Notes under the pieces: model-generated
The model's input: only the letters and a program-made list of their open reading frames with translations
What the model was told of the DNA's origin: nothing
The model's database searches: none
Program-made: the position numbers and the translations under genes
Part shown: piece by piece, positions 9,121 through 18,429 of the stretch
Position numbering within the stretch: position 1 is the stretch's first letter
Layout: every line of letters starts with the position of its first letter
Source of the DNA: Ochrovirga pacifica
Lineage (GTDB): Bacteria > Bacteroidota > Bacteroidia > Flavobacteriales > Flavobacteriaceae
Assembly (NCBI RefSeq): GCF_000220525.1
Contig: NZ_AFPK01000044.1
Span: forward strand, 62,001 to 126,000
DNA: 64,000 nt
Direction of reading: 5' to 3'

Positions 9121-10134
9121 TTAACTATTCGTTAGCGTATACCCTCTCCACTTTTCCAAAACTGCTATTAAATCTTGCGGCACTCCACAATCAAATCGTA
9201 AAAATTCGCCCGTGGTAGGATGTTCAAATCCTAGGGTTTTGGCATGCAATGCTTGTCTAGGGATTAACTTAAAACAATTGTCAACAAACTGTTTGTATTT
9301 GGTATAAGTAGTTCCTTTTAAAACAGTATTTCCTCCATAGCGTTCATCATTAAACAAGGTATGACCTATGTGTTTAAAATGTGCTCTAATTTGATGTGTT
9401 CTTCCTGTTTCTAACTCACACTGCACCAAAGTAACATAAGTAAAACGTTCTAACACCTTAAAATGTGTTACTGCAGGTTTTCCATGCTCTCCATCAGTAA
9501 ATACATCTTGCATTAACCTGTTTTTTAAGTGCCTTCCTATGTGCCCTTCTATGGTTCCTTCATCTTCTTCTATATTTCCCCACACCAAGGCATAATACAA
9601 ACGTTCTGATGTTTTGTCTTTAAACTGTTGTGATAAATGTGCCAAAGCATGTTCTGTTTTTGCAATAACCAACAAACCACTAGTATCTTTATCAATTCTA
9701 TGAACCAAACCGGGACGTCCGTCGGCGTTTTCAGGTAAGTTTTTAAAATGATGCATTAATGCATTGACCAAAGTTCCTGTGTAATTTCCATGTCCTGGAT
9801 GTACTACCATTCCCGCAGGTTTGTTTACCACAATTACGGCATCGTCTTCGTGTACAATGTCTAGGGGAATATTTTCAGGTAAAATTTCTGTTTCTCTGGG
9901 TGCATACTCAAACACAACACGCACTACATCTCCTGCTTTTACCTTGTGGTTGGCTTTTACCACTTCGTCATTTACCAATACATTGCCATCTTTTACAGCC
10001 TGTTGCACCTTGTTACGAGTAACATTCATTATAAAGTTCATCAAAAACTTATCAACTCGTAAGGGTTGCTGTCCTTGTTCTGCAACAAATCTATAATGTT
10101 CAAAATTTTCCGCTGCCTCCTCTAAATCATCCAT
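9121..10134 (-). CDS. RluA/RluD-family RNA pseudouridine synthase
   Basis: The enzyme isomerises uridines to pseudouridine in RNA. RluD homologues modify the 23S rRNA helix 69 stem-loop. Residues about 25-85 form an S4 RNA-binding domain. The catalytic domain carries HRIDKDTSGLLVIAK at 145-159 with the nucleophile Asp148, and ends with the ETGRTHQIRAHF motif. At 337 residues it fits RluD. The gene sits 17 bases after the PASTA-protein gene, in an order commonly seen in Bacteroidota. The exact target uridines cannot be told from sequence alone. Confidence 0.93.
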   Translation of the reverse strand: MDDLEEAAENFEHYRFVAEQGQQPLRVDKFLMNFIMNVTRNKVQQAVKDGNVLVNDEVVKANHKVKAGDVVRVVFEYAPRETEILPENIPLDIVHEDDAVIVVNKPAGMVVHPGHGNYTGTLVNALMHHFKNLPENADGRPGLVHRIDKDTSGLLVIAKTEHALAHLSQQFKDKTSERLYYALVWGNIEEDEGTIEGHIGRHLKNRLMQDVFTDGEHGKPAVTHFKVLERFTYVTLVQCELETGRTHQIRAHFKHIGHTLFNDERYGGNTVLKGTTYTKYKQFVDNCFKLIPRQALHAKTLGFEHPTTGEFLRFDCGVPQDLIAVLEKWRGYTLTNS

Positions 10135-10151
10135 TTCTTAATCTTTAATAT

Positions 10152-10748
10152 CTATTCTACTTCTGCGGTTTGGGGTATGCTGTCTGTGCTTGGAATTACG
10201 CTATCCATTCCATTACCTATTACAATATCTATAACAGACATTTTGGGTAGTTTGTCTCCTTTTGCCAAATCTTGTCCTTTGTACTTTAACCCTCTTACTA
10301 CTGTTCCAATATCTTCTATTTCCTCATACGTACCTATTACAAAACCACTATTTACAATAATTTGTTCTATCTCTTTTTGTGTTTTTCCATAAAATTCGGG
10401 AATGGAGGTTACCGCATATCCTTCCGGATTTGTTGTGATGTAAATTTTTCTCTTTTCTTTTACTACCTGTCCCGCTTCTGGCACTTGTTCTAACACCGCT
10501 CCTTTGGGAATTTCTGGTTGATAAGATCCTGTTTCTATAACCTCATAGCGTAGCTTTAAATCTTCTAAAACTACTTTTACCTCATCTGTAGTTAAACCTC
10601 TTAGTTCTGGTACCAAAATTTTTTGTGCTTGATTGGTATACGACTGTAAAAAATGTCCTACTCCATAGGCCAATCCAACTGTTAAAGCCAATATAATCAC
10701 TAAATTGATCCAAAAAACTTTACTTCCTAAAAAACGCAATAAGTTCAT
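10152..10748 (-). CDS. PASTA-domain membrane protein
   Basis: One transmembrane helix (about residues 13-35) anchors a periplasmic part with two PASTA domains: about 40-108 (VPELRGLTTDEVKVVLEDL) and about 112-182 (IPEFYGKTQKEIEQIIVNSG). PASTA domains bind peptidoglycan fragments or beta-lactams in penicillin-binding proteins and Ser/Thr kinases. This protein has neither catalytic domain, and such stand-alone forms are common in Bacteroidota. It is divergent from ddl, which makes D-Ala-D-Ala, so a cell-wall role is plausible. It starts the leftward operon, with a TATCTTTG box very close upstream. Confidence 0.88.
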   Translation of the reverse strand: MNLLRFLGSKVFWINLVIILALTVGLAYGVGHFLQSYTNQAQKILVPELRGLTTDEVKVVLEDLKLRYEVIETGSYQPEIPKGAVLEQVPEAGQVVKEKRKIYITTNPEGYAVTSIPEFYGKTQKEIEQIIVNSGFVIGTYEEIEDIGTVVRGLKYKGQDLAKGDKLPKMSVIDIVIGNGMDSVIPSTDSIPQTAEVE

Positions 10749-10763
10749 TCTAACCTTTTTTGC

Positions 10764-10771
10764 AAAGATAT
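10764..10771 (-). promoter_or_regulatory. -7 box (TATCTTTG) of the PASTA operon
   Basis: On the minus strand TATCTTTG fits TAnnTTTG exactly and ends 15 bases before the ATG at 10748, implying a leader of fewer than ten bases. No matching -33 TTG is visible. Confidence 0.5.
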
Positions 10772-10840
10772 AAAACCTATATCTAGGGTTTTGAATTAAT
10801 ATTTAATATTTTTAACCTCCAATTTATAACACGTTTTACA

Positions 10841-11818
10841 ATGCAAAACATTGCAGTTATTATGGGGGGATACTCTAGCGAGTATAACATTTCTATGATT
10901 AGTGGTTCTGTGGTTTTTAACCATTTAGACACCCAAAAGTACCGTCCGTATAAAGTAGTTATTACCAAAGAAAAATGGATTGTTTTAGGTACTGATAATC
11001 AAGAGTATTCTGTAGATAAAAATGATTTTTCTGTAACCATCAATCAACAAAAAATAATGTTTGATTGCGTATTTAACGTGATTCATGGAAGCCCTGGAGA
11101 AGATGGTAAATTTTTAGGCTATTTGGAAATGTTGGGCATACCACATACCTCTGCCCCTGCCTATCAAATGGCATTAACTTTTAACAAACGTGATTGTTTA
11201 AGTGTGTTACGAAAACATGGAATTCATACCGCAAAATCTCTGTACTACGACAAAGGTGATGCAATAGACATTGATTTTATTGTTGATACCCTAGGACTCC
11301 CTTGTTTTGTAAAACCAAACAATGCTGGCTCTAGCTTTGGAATTTCTAAAGTAAACACTAAAGATGAATTTAAACTAGCTTTTGAAAAAGCTTTTACTGA
11401 AGATCATGAAATTTTGATTGAATCGTTTTTAGAAGGAACCGAAGTTTCCATTGGGGTTATCAACTATCAAGGAATCATAAAACCTTTGCCTGCAACAGAA
11501 ATTGTATCAGAAAATGATTTTTTTGATTACGAAGCTAAATACGAGGGAAAATCTCAGGAAATTACACCTGCTAGAATCTCAGAAACTCAATTACTAAACT
11601 TACACACAGAAGCTATAAAAGCCTACAGAGCCTTAAACATGAAAGGTTTTTCTAGGTCAGAATTTATTTTTATCGGAGATATTCCGTACTTTTTAGAAAT
11701 GAATACCGTACCTGGAATGACTACTGAAAGTTTGTTGCCTCAACAAGCAAAAGCAGCTGGAATTCCATTATCCAATTTGTTAAGCAACGCTATAGAAATG
11801 GCAATAAAAACTACATAA
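10841..11818 (+). CDS. ddl: D-alanine--D-alanine ligase
   Basis: Ddl joins two D-alanines using ATP to supply the peptidoglycan precursor dipeptide. This 325-residue ATP-grasp protein shows IAVIMGGYSSEYNIS at the N-terminus, the ATP-grasp lysine region PCFVKPNNAGSSFGISKV (about 156-173), and the metal-binding end FLEMNTVPGMTTESLLPQQ. The ATG at 10841 places the first beta strand immediately at the start, as in homologues. It is divergent from the PASTA-protein gene and 4 bases ahead of coaD, a gene order typical of flavobacteria. Confidence 0.97.
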   Translation: MQNIAVIMGGYSSEYNISMISGSVVFNHLDTQKYRPYKVVITKEKWIVLGTDNQEYSVDKNDFSVTINQQKIMFDCVFNVIHGSPGEDGKFLGYLEMLGIPHTSAPAYQMALTFNKRDCLSVLRKHGIHTAKSLYYDKGDAIDIDFIVDTLGLPCFVKPNNAGSSFGISKVNTKDEFKLAFEKAFTEDHEILIESFLEGTEVSIGVINYQGIIKPLPATEIVSENDFFDYEAKYEGKSQEITPARISETQLLNLHTEAIKAYRALNMKGFSRSEFIFIGDIPYFLEMNTVPGMTTESLLPQQAKAAGIPLSNLLSNAIEMAIKTT

Positions 11819-11822
11819 ATTA

Positions 11823-12290
11823 ATGAGAAAAGCTGTTTTTCCTGGTTCTTTTGATCCCATAACCTTAGGTCATGCTAACGTGATAGAACGTGCCTTACCT
11901 TTATTTGATGAATTGGTGATTGCTATTGGAATTAATGATGCAAAAAAATACAGATTCTCCTTAGAACAACGCTTGGAATTTATAAAAGAGACCTTTAAAA
12001 GCGAAACAAAGATTAGTGTAGAAACCTATTCGGGGCTAACAACGGAATTTTGTAAAGATATTCAAGCAGATTTTATTTTAAGAGGACTTAGAAATCCAGC
12101 AGATTTTGAGTTTGAAAAAGCCATCGCCATTACCAACAGAAAGCTTACAGGAATTGACACCGTTTTTTTACTAACTAGTGCAGATACTTCTTTTATTAGT
12201 TCTAGTATTGTAAGAGATATTTTAAAGCACGGAGGAGATTTAACCAACTTTGCACCACAAGCGGTTATCAATGCAACTAAAAAAGATTAA
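11823..12290 (+). CDS. coaD: Pantetheine-phosphate adenylyltransferase
   Basis: CoaD transfers AMP from ATP to 4'-phosphopantetheine, the penultimate step of coenzyme A synthesis. At 155 residues it is the standard length. It has the nucleotidyltransferase motif in VFPGSFDPITLGH (T14-x-G-H17), the RGLRN segment near residue 87 and the SS-IVRD motif (SFISSSIVRDILKHGG) for ATP binding. It follows ddl by 4 bases. Its last bases overlap the end of the convergent small secreted-protein gene. Confidence 0.97.
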   Translation: MRKAVFPGSFDPITLGHANVIERALPLFDELVIAIGINDAKKYRFSLEQRLEFIKETFKSETKISVETYSGLTTEFCKDIQADFILRGLRNPADFEFEKAIAITNRKLTGIDTVFLLTSADTSFISSSIVRDILKHGGDLTNFAPQAVINATKKD

Positions 12291-12523
12291 GCAATGGTGT
12301 ACTTTTTTTTAATTGATTTTTTTGAAGGTAACAACAAACGCTCTACTCTTTTATTGGGTCTAAAAACTTCTTTAACCTGATTGTAATCTACTTTTTCAGG
12401 TTGGTACAAAGAATCGTTTACTTTAGGAACATCGTTCAATTTATCATCACCATCTGTTGATGGATTGGCAGAAAATACACTAAAAGAAATTAAGATACCA
12501 AGTAACTGAATTGTTTTTTTCAT
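12287..12523 (-). CDS. Small secreted hypothetical protein
   Basis: The ATG at 12523 is preferred over an upstream in-frame start at 12592 because it places a clear signal peptide (MKKTIQLLGILISFSVFSA) at the N-terminus. The protein is then 78 residues. The mature part is short, acidic then strongly basic (RPNKRVERLLLPSKKSIKKK), with no cysteines and no recognised domain. Its 3' end overlaps the 3' end of coaD by 4 bases in convergent orientation. Confidence 0.6.
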   Translation of the reverse strand: MKKTIQLLGILISFSVFSANPSTDGDDKLNDVPKVNDSLYQPEKVDYNQVKEVFRPNKRVERLLLPSKKSIKKKYTIA

Positions 12524-12868
12524 GAGCTGTTTCCCTAAATTTGGGTGAGCAAATATAGGTAGCTTTCCATCAACACTTAAACTTTTTAACATTAATTTAT
12601 TGTTAAAACAACAAACTACTCAAAGCTACTTTTTTAACAGAGTTTGCTCCCATCTGAAACCAAAAGCTCCCAAAAATCCCTAAGCCGTTTTTTTTGTGTT
12701 TTTTTCTTGATTTTTCGCTTTTCCCTTTCGTCACATTTCTTCGCTAAAGCCAGTGTTTACAAAGGAAAAAATCACCAGTTTACACCTTATTCCTCTAGCA
12801 CAAAACCTAGATCCAAAACTGTAATTTTTAAGGTTTGATGGCTAATTTTAGGTAAACAATTTATTTAG
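12524..12868. other. Gene-free stretch before the photobiology operon
   Basis: This stretch of about 345 bases holds no convincing gene. The middle (12650-12800) is pyrimidine-rich on the plus strand. A near-consensus promoter end (TAAGGTTTG, one base too long) lies at about 12829-12837, shortly before the TetR-like gene. Confidence 0.5.
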
Positions 12869-13525
12869 ATGGAAACAAGAACAGCCACCCAAAAAAAAAT
12901 CTTAAAGCAATACATGGAGTATACTTTAGATAATAACGAAGCTCCCAAATCAATTTATTTGTTTTGTAAAAGTCTACAAATAGAAGAAAAAGAGTTTTAC
13001 GAACATTACAGTTCTATGGAGCAAATCTCTAAAGATGTTTATGCAACTTTTTGTGACGAAACAGTAGCTTTAATCAGCAAGGACGAAAGCTATCAATCTT
13101 TGGATGCTAAAAATAAATTGTTGGTTTTTTACTTTACTTTTTTTGAAATGCTAACTGCAAACAGGAGCTATGTATTATTAACGCTAGAGCATAATAAAAA
13201 TATATTGGAAAGAATTCAATTATTACAAGCCTTAAAAACTGGATTTAAAAACTTTATACAAACCTTAGAAATCAATCACATCGATTTTAAGAAAGACAGT
13301 ATTAACAAGCTTAGTAAAAAAAGTATTGATGAAATTTCATGGAGTCAGTTACTTTTCATCCTTCGTTTTTGGATAGAAGATACATCCAAAGGATTTGAAA
13401 AGACAGACATTCTTATAGAAAAATCCATACATGCTAGTTTTGACTTGTTAGACATTACTCCCCTTAAAAACTTGATTGATCTTGGAAAATTCTTTTTTAA
13501 AGAAAAAATAAAACCCAACCTGTAA
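12869..13525 (+). CDS. TetR/AcrR-family-like regulator heading the operon
   Basis: This 218-residue, mostly helical protein begins with a degenerate TetR-type DNA-binding region (about residues 5-55: TQKKILKQYMEYTLDNN, then KSLQIEEKEFYEHYSSMEQI, corresponding to the helix-turn-helix and the usual 'YyyF.sKe.L' element). A larger all-helical C-terminal domain, presumably ligand-binding, follows. It is the first gene of a ten-gene rightward operon and ends 6 bases before the ABC1 kinase gene. By position it may regulate the operon, which is inferred. Confidence 0.78.
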   Translation: METRTATQKKILKQYMEYTLDNNEAPKSIYLFCKSLQIEEKEFYEHYSSMEQISKDVYATFCDETVALISKDESYQSLDAKNKLLVFYFTFFEMLTANRSYVLLTLEHNKNILERIQLLQALKTGFKNFIQTLEINHIDFKKDSINKLSKKSIDEISWSQLLFILRFWIEDTSKGFEKTDILIEKSIHASFDLLDITPLKNLIDLGKFFFKEKIKPNL

Positions 13526-13531
13526 CCGCCT

Positions 13532-14842
13532 ATGAAAACATTAGACAGCATCCCTACTGGCAAAATTCAACGAGCCTCTAAATTGATTGGTACAGGTACC
13601 AAGGTGGGAATTAACTACCTAAAATATAATGTAGAAAAAACATTTGGAGACTCTAAAACAGCCAAAAACAATTTAGACAAGTCTAACGCTGAAGATATTT
13701 ACGACAGTTTAAAAGATTTAAAAGGAAGTGCCTTAAAAGTTGCACAAATGCTAAGCATGGAAAAAAGCATACTGCCTAAAGCGTATGTAGATAAGTTTTC
13801 TTTGTCTCAATTTTCGGTTCCTCCGCTGTCTTCTGCATTGGTATTAAAAACTTTTAGAAAATATTTTGGCAAAAGTCCTAGCGAAATTTACGATACGTTT
13901 GATTTAAACTCGGTAAACGCTGCCAGCATTGGACAAGTACACAAAGCTACCTTAAACGGAAAGCAACTAGCTGTAAAAATTCAATATCCAGGAGTAGCTC
14001 AAAGCATTAGTTCCGATTTGGCTTTGGTAAAACCTATTGCTATAAAAATGTTTAACATTGGAGGCGAAGGATCGGATAAGTATTTTAAAGAAGTAGAACA
14101 TAAACTTATAGAAGAAACCAACTACATACACGAAGTAGCACAAAGCATTGCCATCTCAGAAGCTTGCCAACACATTCCTAATTTAAAATTTCCTAACTAT
14201 TATCCAGAGCTATCATCGGACAGAATTATTACGATGGATTGGATGGAGGGAATGCACTTGTCTGAATTAAATATAGATACGATTGATAAAACCACCAGAA
14301 ATAAACTTGGGCAAGCTTTCTGGGATTTTTACATGTTTCAGATTCATACTTTAAAAAGAGTACATGCAGATCCGCATCCTGGAAACTTTTTAATCTCTAA
14401 AGAATACAATCTTATTGCTTTGGATTTTGGGTGTACCAAAGAAATTCCGAATGAATTTTATGTGCCTTATTTTGAACTGGCTGATCCTAAAGTGATTGCT
14501 AACAAAAAATTGTTTCAAGAAAAACTGTACGAATTGGAAATTTTAATTCCAGAAGACACCTCATACGAAATTACGTATTTTACAGATCTTTTTCACGAGC
14601 TACTAAGTTTGTTTACTCAACCTTTTCATGCAGAAACATTCGATTTTTCTGACCATCGTTTCTTTGCAAAAATAGGGGAATTAAGCGAGCGTTTTAACAA
14701 CAATTCGGAACTAAAAAACATGAATGGGAACCGTGGTTCTAAGCACTTTATTTATATCAACAGAACCTTTTTTGGCTTGTACAATATAATGCACGATTTA
14801 AAATCGGACCACATTTTAATCAACAACTATAAAAAATACTAA
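13532..14842 (+). CDS. ABC1/UbiB (AarF) family atypical kinase
   Basis: ABC1 (ADCK/UbiB) proteins are atypical protein-kinase-fold ATPases linked to isoprenoid quinone biosynthesis and to photo-oxidative stress in plastids. The 436-residue protein shows the ATP-binding lysine region LAVKIQYPG, the catalytic loop HADPHPGNF and the metal-binding DFG in ALDFGCTKEIP. The N-terminal family signature KxGQ is changed to KVAQ (Lys69-Gln72). No transmembrane helix is evident. It lies between the regulator and the flavin reductase, with gaps of 6 and 4 bases, so it belongs to the light/redox operon. Confidence 0.93.
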   Translation: MKTLDSIPTGKIQRASKLIGTGTKVGINYLKYNVEKTFGDSKTAKNNLDKSNAEDIYDSLKDLKGSALKVAQMLSMEKSILPKAYVDKFSLSQFSVPPLSSALVLKTFRKYFGKSPSEIYDTFDLNSVNAASIGQVHKATLNGKQLAVKIQYPGVAQSISSDLALVKPIAIKMFNIGGEGSDKYFKEVEHKLIEETNYIHEVAQSIAISEACQHIPNLKFPNYYPELSSDRIITMDWMEGMHLSELNIDTIDKTTRNKLGQAFWDFYMFQIHTLKRVHADPHPGNFLISKEYNLIALDFGCTKEIPNEFYVPYFELADPKVIANKKLFQEKLYELEILIPEDTSYEITYFTDLFHELLSLFTQPFHAETFDFSDHRFFAKIGELSERFNNNSELKNMNGNRGSKHFIYINRTFFGLYNIMHDLKSDHILINNYKKY

Positions 14843-14846
14843 GCTT

Positions 14847-15482
14847 ATGAAAACCTTTGACTTAAACGAAATTCATCAGCTAGAACATATTTACAAAATC
14901 AACCTAATTAATAGTGTTACTGGGGTAAAATCTGCTAATTTAATAGGTTCTATATCCAATAGTGGAATGGTAAATGTTGCCGTATTTAGCTCTGTGGTGC
15001 ATATGGGTTCTGCCCCTCCTCTTTTAGGCATGTTGTTTAGACCTACAACTGTGGCTAGAAACACTTATGACAATATAAAAGACAATGGCTATTATACCTT
15101 AAACCATATTCATCAACACAATATAGCAGATGCGCATCATACTAGTGCTAAATATCCTTTTGATGTAAATGAATTTGAAATGACTGAACTAGAAGAAGAG
15201 TACAAACCTGGATGTGCTATTCCATTTGTTGCTGGTTCTCCCGTTCAACTTTTAATGAAGTATAAGAATGAATATCCTATAAAAGAAAACGGAACTATTT
15301 TACTGGTAGGAGAAATTCAGAAACTTTACGTACAAGAAGATTTGATACACTCTGACGGTTTTGTGGATTTAGCCAAAGCAAATGTTGTAGGAATAAACGG
15401 ACTGGATGGTTATGTAAAAACAACATTAATAGAACGCTTACCGTACCAAAGACCTAAAGAATATACAGCCAGTAATTCTTAA
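14847..15482 (+). CDS. Flavin reductase family protein (FMN-binding split barrel)
   Basis: This 211-residue protein belongs to the flavin reductase/FMN-binding split-barrel family, which binds FMN and either reduces it with NAD(P)H or uses it as a cofactor. The N-terminal part (residues 18-75) has the family pattern: SVTGVKSANLIGSI, then NVAVFSSVVHMGSAPPLLGMLFRP, in which the Ser/Thr and backbone contact the FMN phosphate. A role supplying reduced flavin to the photolyase encoded downstream is attractive but inferred. It lies 4 bases after the ABC1 kinase gene. Confidence 0.9.
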   Translation: MKTFDLNEIHQLEHIYKINLINSVTGVKSANLIGSISNSGMVNVAVFSSVVHMGSAPPLLGMLFRPTTVARNTYDNIKDNGYYTLNHIHQHNIADAHHTSAKYPFDVNEFEMTELEEEYKPGCAIPFVAGSPVQLLMKYKNEYPIKENGTILLVGEIQKLYVQEDLIHSDGFVDLAKANVVGINGLDGYVKTTLIERLPYQRPKEYTASNS

Positions 15483-15518
15483 AAAAGGAGAAAACAAATA
15501 ATTAATCTAAAGGAAAAA

Positions 15519-16940
15519 ATGAAAATCTTAATCACAGGAACCACAGGATACATTGGTATGAGACTAATTCCCGTGTTGTTGCAAAACAAACACGAGTTGG
15601 TTTGCTGTGTTAGAGATTTAAACCGAATACCACAAGAGTATGCCAATACAGAACAAATAACATTCATTGAGGTTGATTTTTTAAAATTAGAAACCTTAAA
15701 TCATATTCCTAAAGACATACAAGCAGCTTATTACTTGATCCACTCCATGTCTGCAGATGCAGATGGTTTTGAAACCTTAGAAGAAATTTGTGCTACCAAT
15801 TTTACCTATCAAATAAACCAAACGGAGTGTGAACAAGTAATTTACCTAAGTGGAATTGTTAACGACAAAGTGCTATCAAAACATTTAGGCTCTAGAAAAA
15901 AAGTTGAGGATTTACTTAACAAAGGAACTTTTGCCTTAACCACATTTAAAGCGGGAATTATTGTTGGTAGCGGCAGTGCTTCTTTTGAAATTATTCGTGA
16001 TTTGGTAGAAAAGCTTCCGGTAATGATCACTCCAAAATGGTTAAATACCAAAACTCAACCCATAGGAGTAGCAGATGTAATTCAGTTTTTGTCTAAAGGC
16101 CTAAGCGTTTCAAAGCTATACAATCAATCGTACGATATTATGGGGCCTGAAATTATGACATATAAAGAAATGCTACTGCAATTTGCCCGAGTAAGAAATT
16201 TAAAAAGATGGATTATAACTGTTCCTGTTATGACTCCAAGACTCTCGTCTTACTGGCTATATTTTGTAACCACTACCACTTATTCTTTAGCAAGTAGTTT
16301 GGTAGATAGCATGAAAGTAGAGGTCATAGGAAAACCTTCGGAAATCAACCAAATTTTGGGAATTAACCCAATGACCTACACACAAGCTGTAGAAAAAGCA
16401 TTTGAAAAAATAGAACAAAATGCCATTGTTTCTAGTTGGAAAGATGCTGTAAACGCTCCTATAGATCAACATTTTTTTGGAAAGCATATCAACCCACCAA
16501 AATTTGGATGTTTTAAAGACATACGAGTAGGAACTGTAACCGACCCAAAGAAAGCACTGAATAAAATATGGTCTATTGGCGGAAATACAGGTTGGTACTA
16601 TGGAAACTTTTTATGGGAAATTAGAGGTTTTATCGATTTGCTTTATGGAGGAGTGGGACTTAGAAGAGGTCGTACACACGACAGTAAAATTCAGACAGGC
16701 GATGTGATTGATTTTTGGAGAGTACTCTATGCCAATAAAAAAGAAAAAAAACTACTACTCTATGCCGAAATGAAATTGCCTGGAGAGGCTTGGTTAGAGT
16801 TTAAAATAATTCAAAACAAATTATACCAAAGAGCCATCTTTAGACCCAAAGGATTGTACGGACGTTTGTACTGGTATGCAGTACTTCCTTTTCACGGATT
16901 TATATTTAACGGGATGTTAAAAAACATCATAAAAACCTAG
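15519..16940 (+). CDS. NmrA-like SDR protein with DUF2867 C-terminus
   Basis: The N-terminal half is an atypical short-chain dehydrogenase fold with the dinucleotide-binding motif TGTTGYIG (residues 6-13) and the NmrA-like pattern YLIHSM near residue 72. It lacks a canonical YxxxK site. The C-terminal third (about residues 320-473; RVGTVTDPKKALNKIWSIGGN ...) matches the DUF2867 domain. At 473 residues it has the YbjT-like two-domain length. Proteins of this kind accompany photolyase genes in marine flavobacteria. The substrate is unknown. A purine-rich stretch (AAAGGAAAA) precedes the ATG, and the photolyase follows after 4 bases. Confidence 0.88.
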   Translation: MKILITGTTGYIGMRLIPVLLQNKHELVCCVRDLNRIPQEYANTEQITFIEVDFLKLETLNHIPKDIQAAYYLIHSMSADADGFETLEEICATNFTYQINQTECEQVIYLSGIVNDKVLSKHLGSRKKVEDLLNKGTFALTTFKAGIIVGSGSASFEIIRDLVEKLPVMITPKWLNTKTQPIGVADVIQFLSKGLSVSKLYNQSYDIMGPEIMTYKEMLLQFARVRNLKRWIITVPVMTPRLSSYWLYFVTTTTYSLASSLVDSMKVEVIGKPSEINQILGINPMTYTQAVEKAFEKIEQNAIVSSWKDAVNAPIDQHFFGKHINPPKFGCFKDIRVGTVTDPKKALNKIWSIGGNTGWYYGNFLWEIRGFIDLLYGGVGLRRGRTHDSKIQTGDVIDFWRVLYANKKEKKLLLYAEMKLPGEAWLEFKIIQNKLYQRAIFRPKGLYGRLYWYAVLPFHGFIFNGMLKNIIKT

Positions 16941-16944
16941 AACC

Positions 16945-18429
16945 ATGTATTATAAAGAACCTTTAGCAGTGGTCTGGTTAAAAAGAGACTTAAGACTGCA
17001 AGATAACGAAGCTATTTACAATGCCATCAATACTGGCAAAAGAGTGTTGTTGCTATACGTATTTGAAGATTTTTTATTAAAAGATCCTCATTACGAAACT
17101 AGACACTGGAATTTTATTAAAGAATCTATTGCAGATTTAAATCAACTATTACTGCCCTACAATTCAAAAGTTTTAGCGGTTCATTCCGAAGTCGCTGCAG
17201 TGCTTAATCAATTATTGCAACATTACGAAATTCGAGATTTGTTCTCACATCAAGAAACAGGGCTGTTGTGTACTTATCACAGAGATCAAAAAATAATACG
17301 TTATTGTCATAACAATTTTATTACCTGGAAAGAAAATATTTGGAACGGTGTTTTACGCGGTCTAAAAAACAGACGAGGTTGGGTTGGTAAGTGGAAAAAC
17401 TACATGAATGCTTCAGTATTTCCTTTTCATCCAAAAAATCAATTGCTAACAATTCATGAAATTGAAGAATTAGAGAAACAATTTAGCGTAATGGACTTGG
17501 CCACTCCTGAACAAAATAGCATTCAGAAAGGAGGAGTAACAGAAGCGTTAAAATATGAAAAAAGTTTTTTTGAAGAACGTTATCTAAATTACAACAAGGG
17601 AATATCTAAACCTAAAATTGCGGTAGAATCTTGCAGTAGATTGTCTCCTTATTTGGCTTGGGGAAATTTATCTACCAGACAAGTTTGGCAAGCTTTAAAA
17701 GCAATAAGACACCATAGTAAAAACAAAAAAGATTTAGATGCCTTTGCTGCTAGACTAAAATGGCAAGCCCACTTTATTCAAAAATTTGAAATGGAACATA
17801 CCATGGAAAACGCAAGCATTAACAAAGGATATAGAATGCTAAAGAAAACCATTTCTGAACAATACCAAATAGCGTGGCAAACTGGACAAACAGGAATTCC
17901 TATGATAGATGCTTGCATGCGATGTTTAAATGAAACAGGATATTTAAATTTTAGAATGCGTGCCATGATTGTTTCTTTTTTTACCCACATGCTATGGCAA
18001 CCATGGCAAGACTGTGCCGTATATCTATCTAAAATGTTTATAGATTTTGAACCAGGAATTCATTTTGCTCAAGTACAAATGCAAGCAGGAGAAACAGGAG
18101 TAAATACTTTGCGAATTTACAATCCTATAAAAAATGGATACGAACATGATAGCAATGCTGATTTTATCAGAAAATGGGTTCCCGAATTGGCTCATTTACA
18201 AACCAAGCACATTCACGAACCTTATTTAATGACTCCGCTAGAGCAAGGACTTTATCACTTAAAGTTAGGGACAGATTATCCATTGCCTATCATCGACTTG
18301 AAACAAAAACGAAACCGAGCAAGTAAAATTTTATGGGAAATGAAACACGACCCATTGGTGATGGAAGAAAACGAACGAATATTAGACAGACATGTAATAC
18401 AACCTAAGCCCTTAAATGATGCTGTATAA
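16945..18429 (+). CDS. Cryptochrome/photolyase family protein
   Basis: This 494-residue FAD protein is a light-dependent DNA-repair photolyase or a cryptochrome photoreceptor. Residues 1-135 form the Rossmann-like antenna domain (VVWLKRDLRLQDNEA). The helical FAD-binding domain contains SRLSPYLAWGNLSTRQ, GQTGIPMIDACMRCLNETGYLNFRMR and the NPIKNGYEHD...FIRKWVPEL end. The conserved Trp-rich helix MLWQPWQDC is present. I cannot decide between CPD repair, (6-4) repair and signalling. It is the centre of the ten-gene operon, and its 3' end overlaps the next gene by 14 bases. Confidence 0.95.
   Translation: MYYKEPLAVVWLKRDLRLQDNEAIYNAINTGKRVLLLYVFEDFLLKDPHYETRHWNFIKESIADLNQLLLPYNSKVLAVHSEVAAVLNQLLQHYEIRDLFSHQETGLLCTYHRDQKIIRYCHNNFITWKENIWNGVLRGLKNRRGWVGKWKNYMNASVFPFHPKNQLLTIHEIEELEKQFSVMDLATPEQNSIQKGGVTEALKYEKSFFEERYLNYNKGISKPKIAVESCSRLSPYLAWGNLSTRQVWQALKAIRHHSKNKKDLDAFAARLKWQAHFIQKFEMEHTMENASINKGYRMLKKTISEQYQIAWQTGQTGIPMIDACMRCLNETGYLNFRMRAMIVSFFTHMLWQPWQDCAVYLSKMFIDFEPGIHFAQVQMQAGETGVNTLRIYNPIKNGYEHDSNADFIRKWVPELAHLQTKHIHEPYLMTPLEQGLYHLKLGTDYPLPIIDLKQKRNRASKILWEMKHDPLVMEENERILDRHVIQPKPLNDAV

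Noticed and set aside
12644-12838. Open reading frame of 64 codons on the plus strand between coaD and the TetR-like gene
   Set aside because: It is dominated by a pyrimidine-rich stretch giving Phe, Ser and Lys runs, has no family resemblance or plausible start context, and looks like chance in non-coding DNA.
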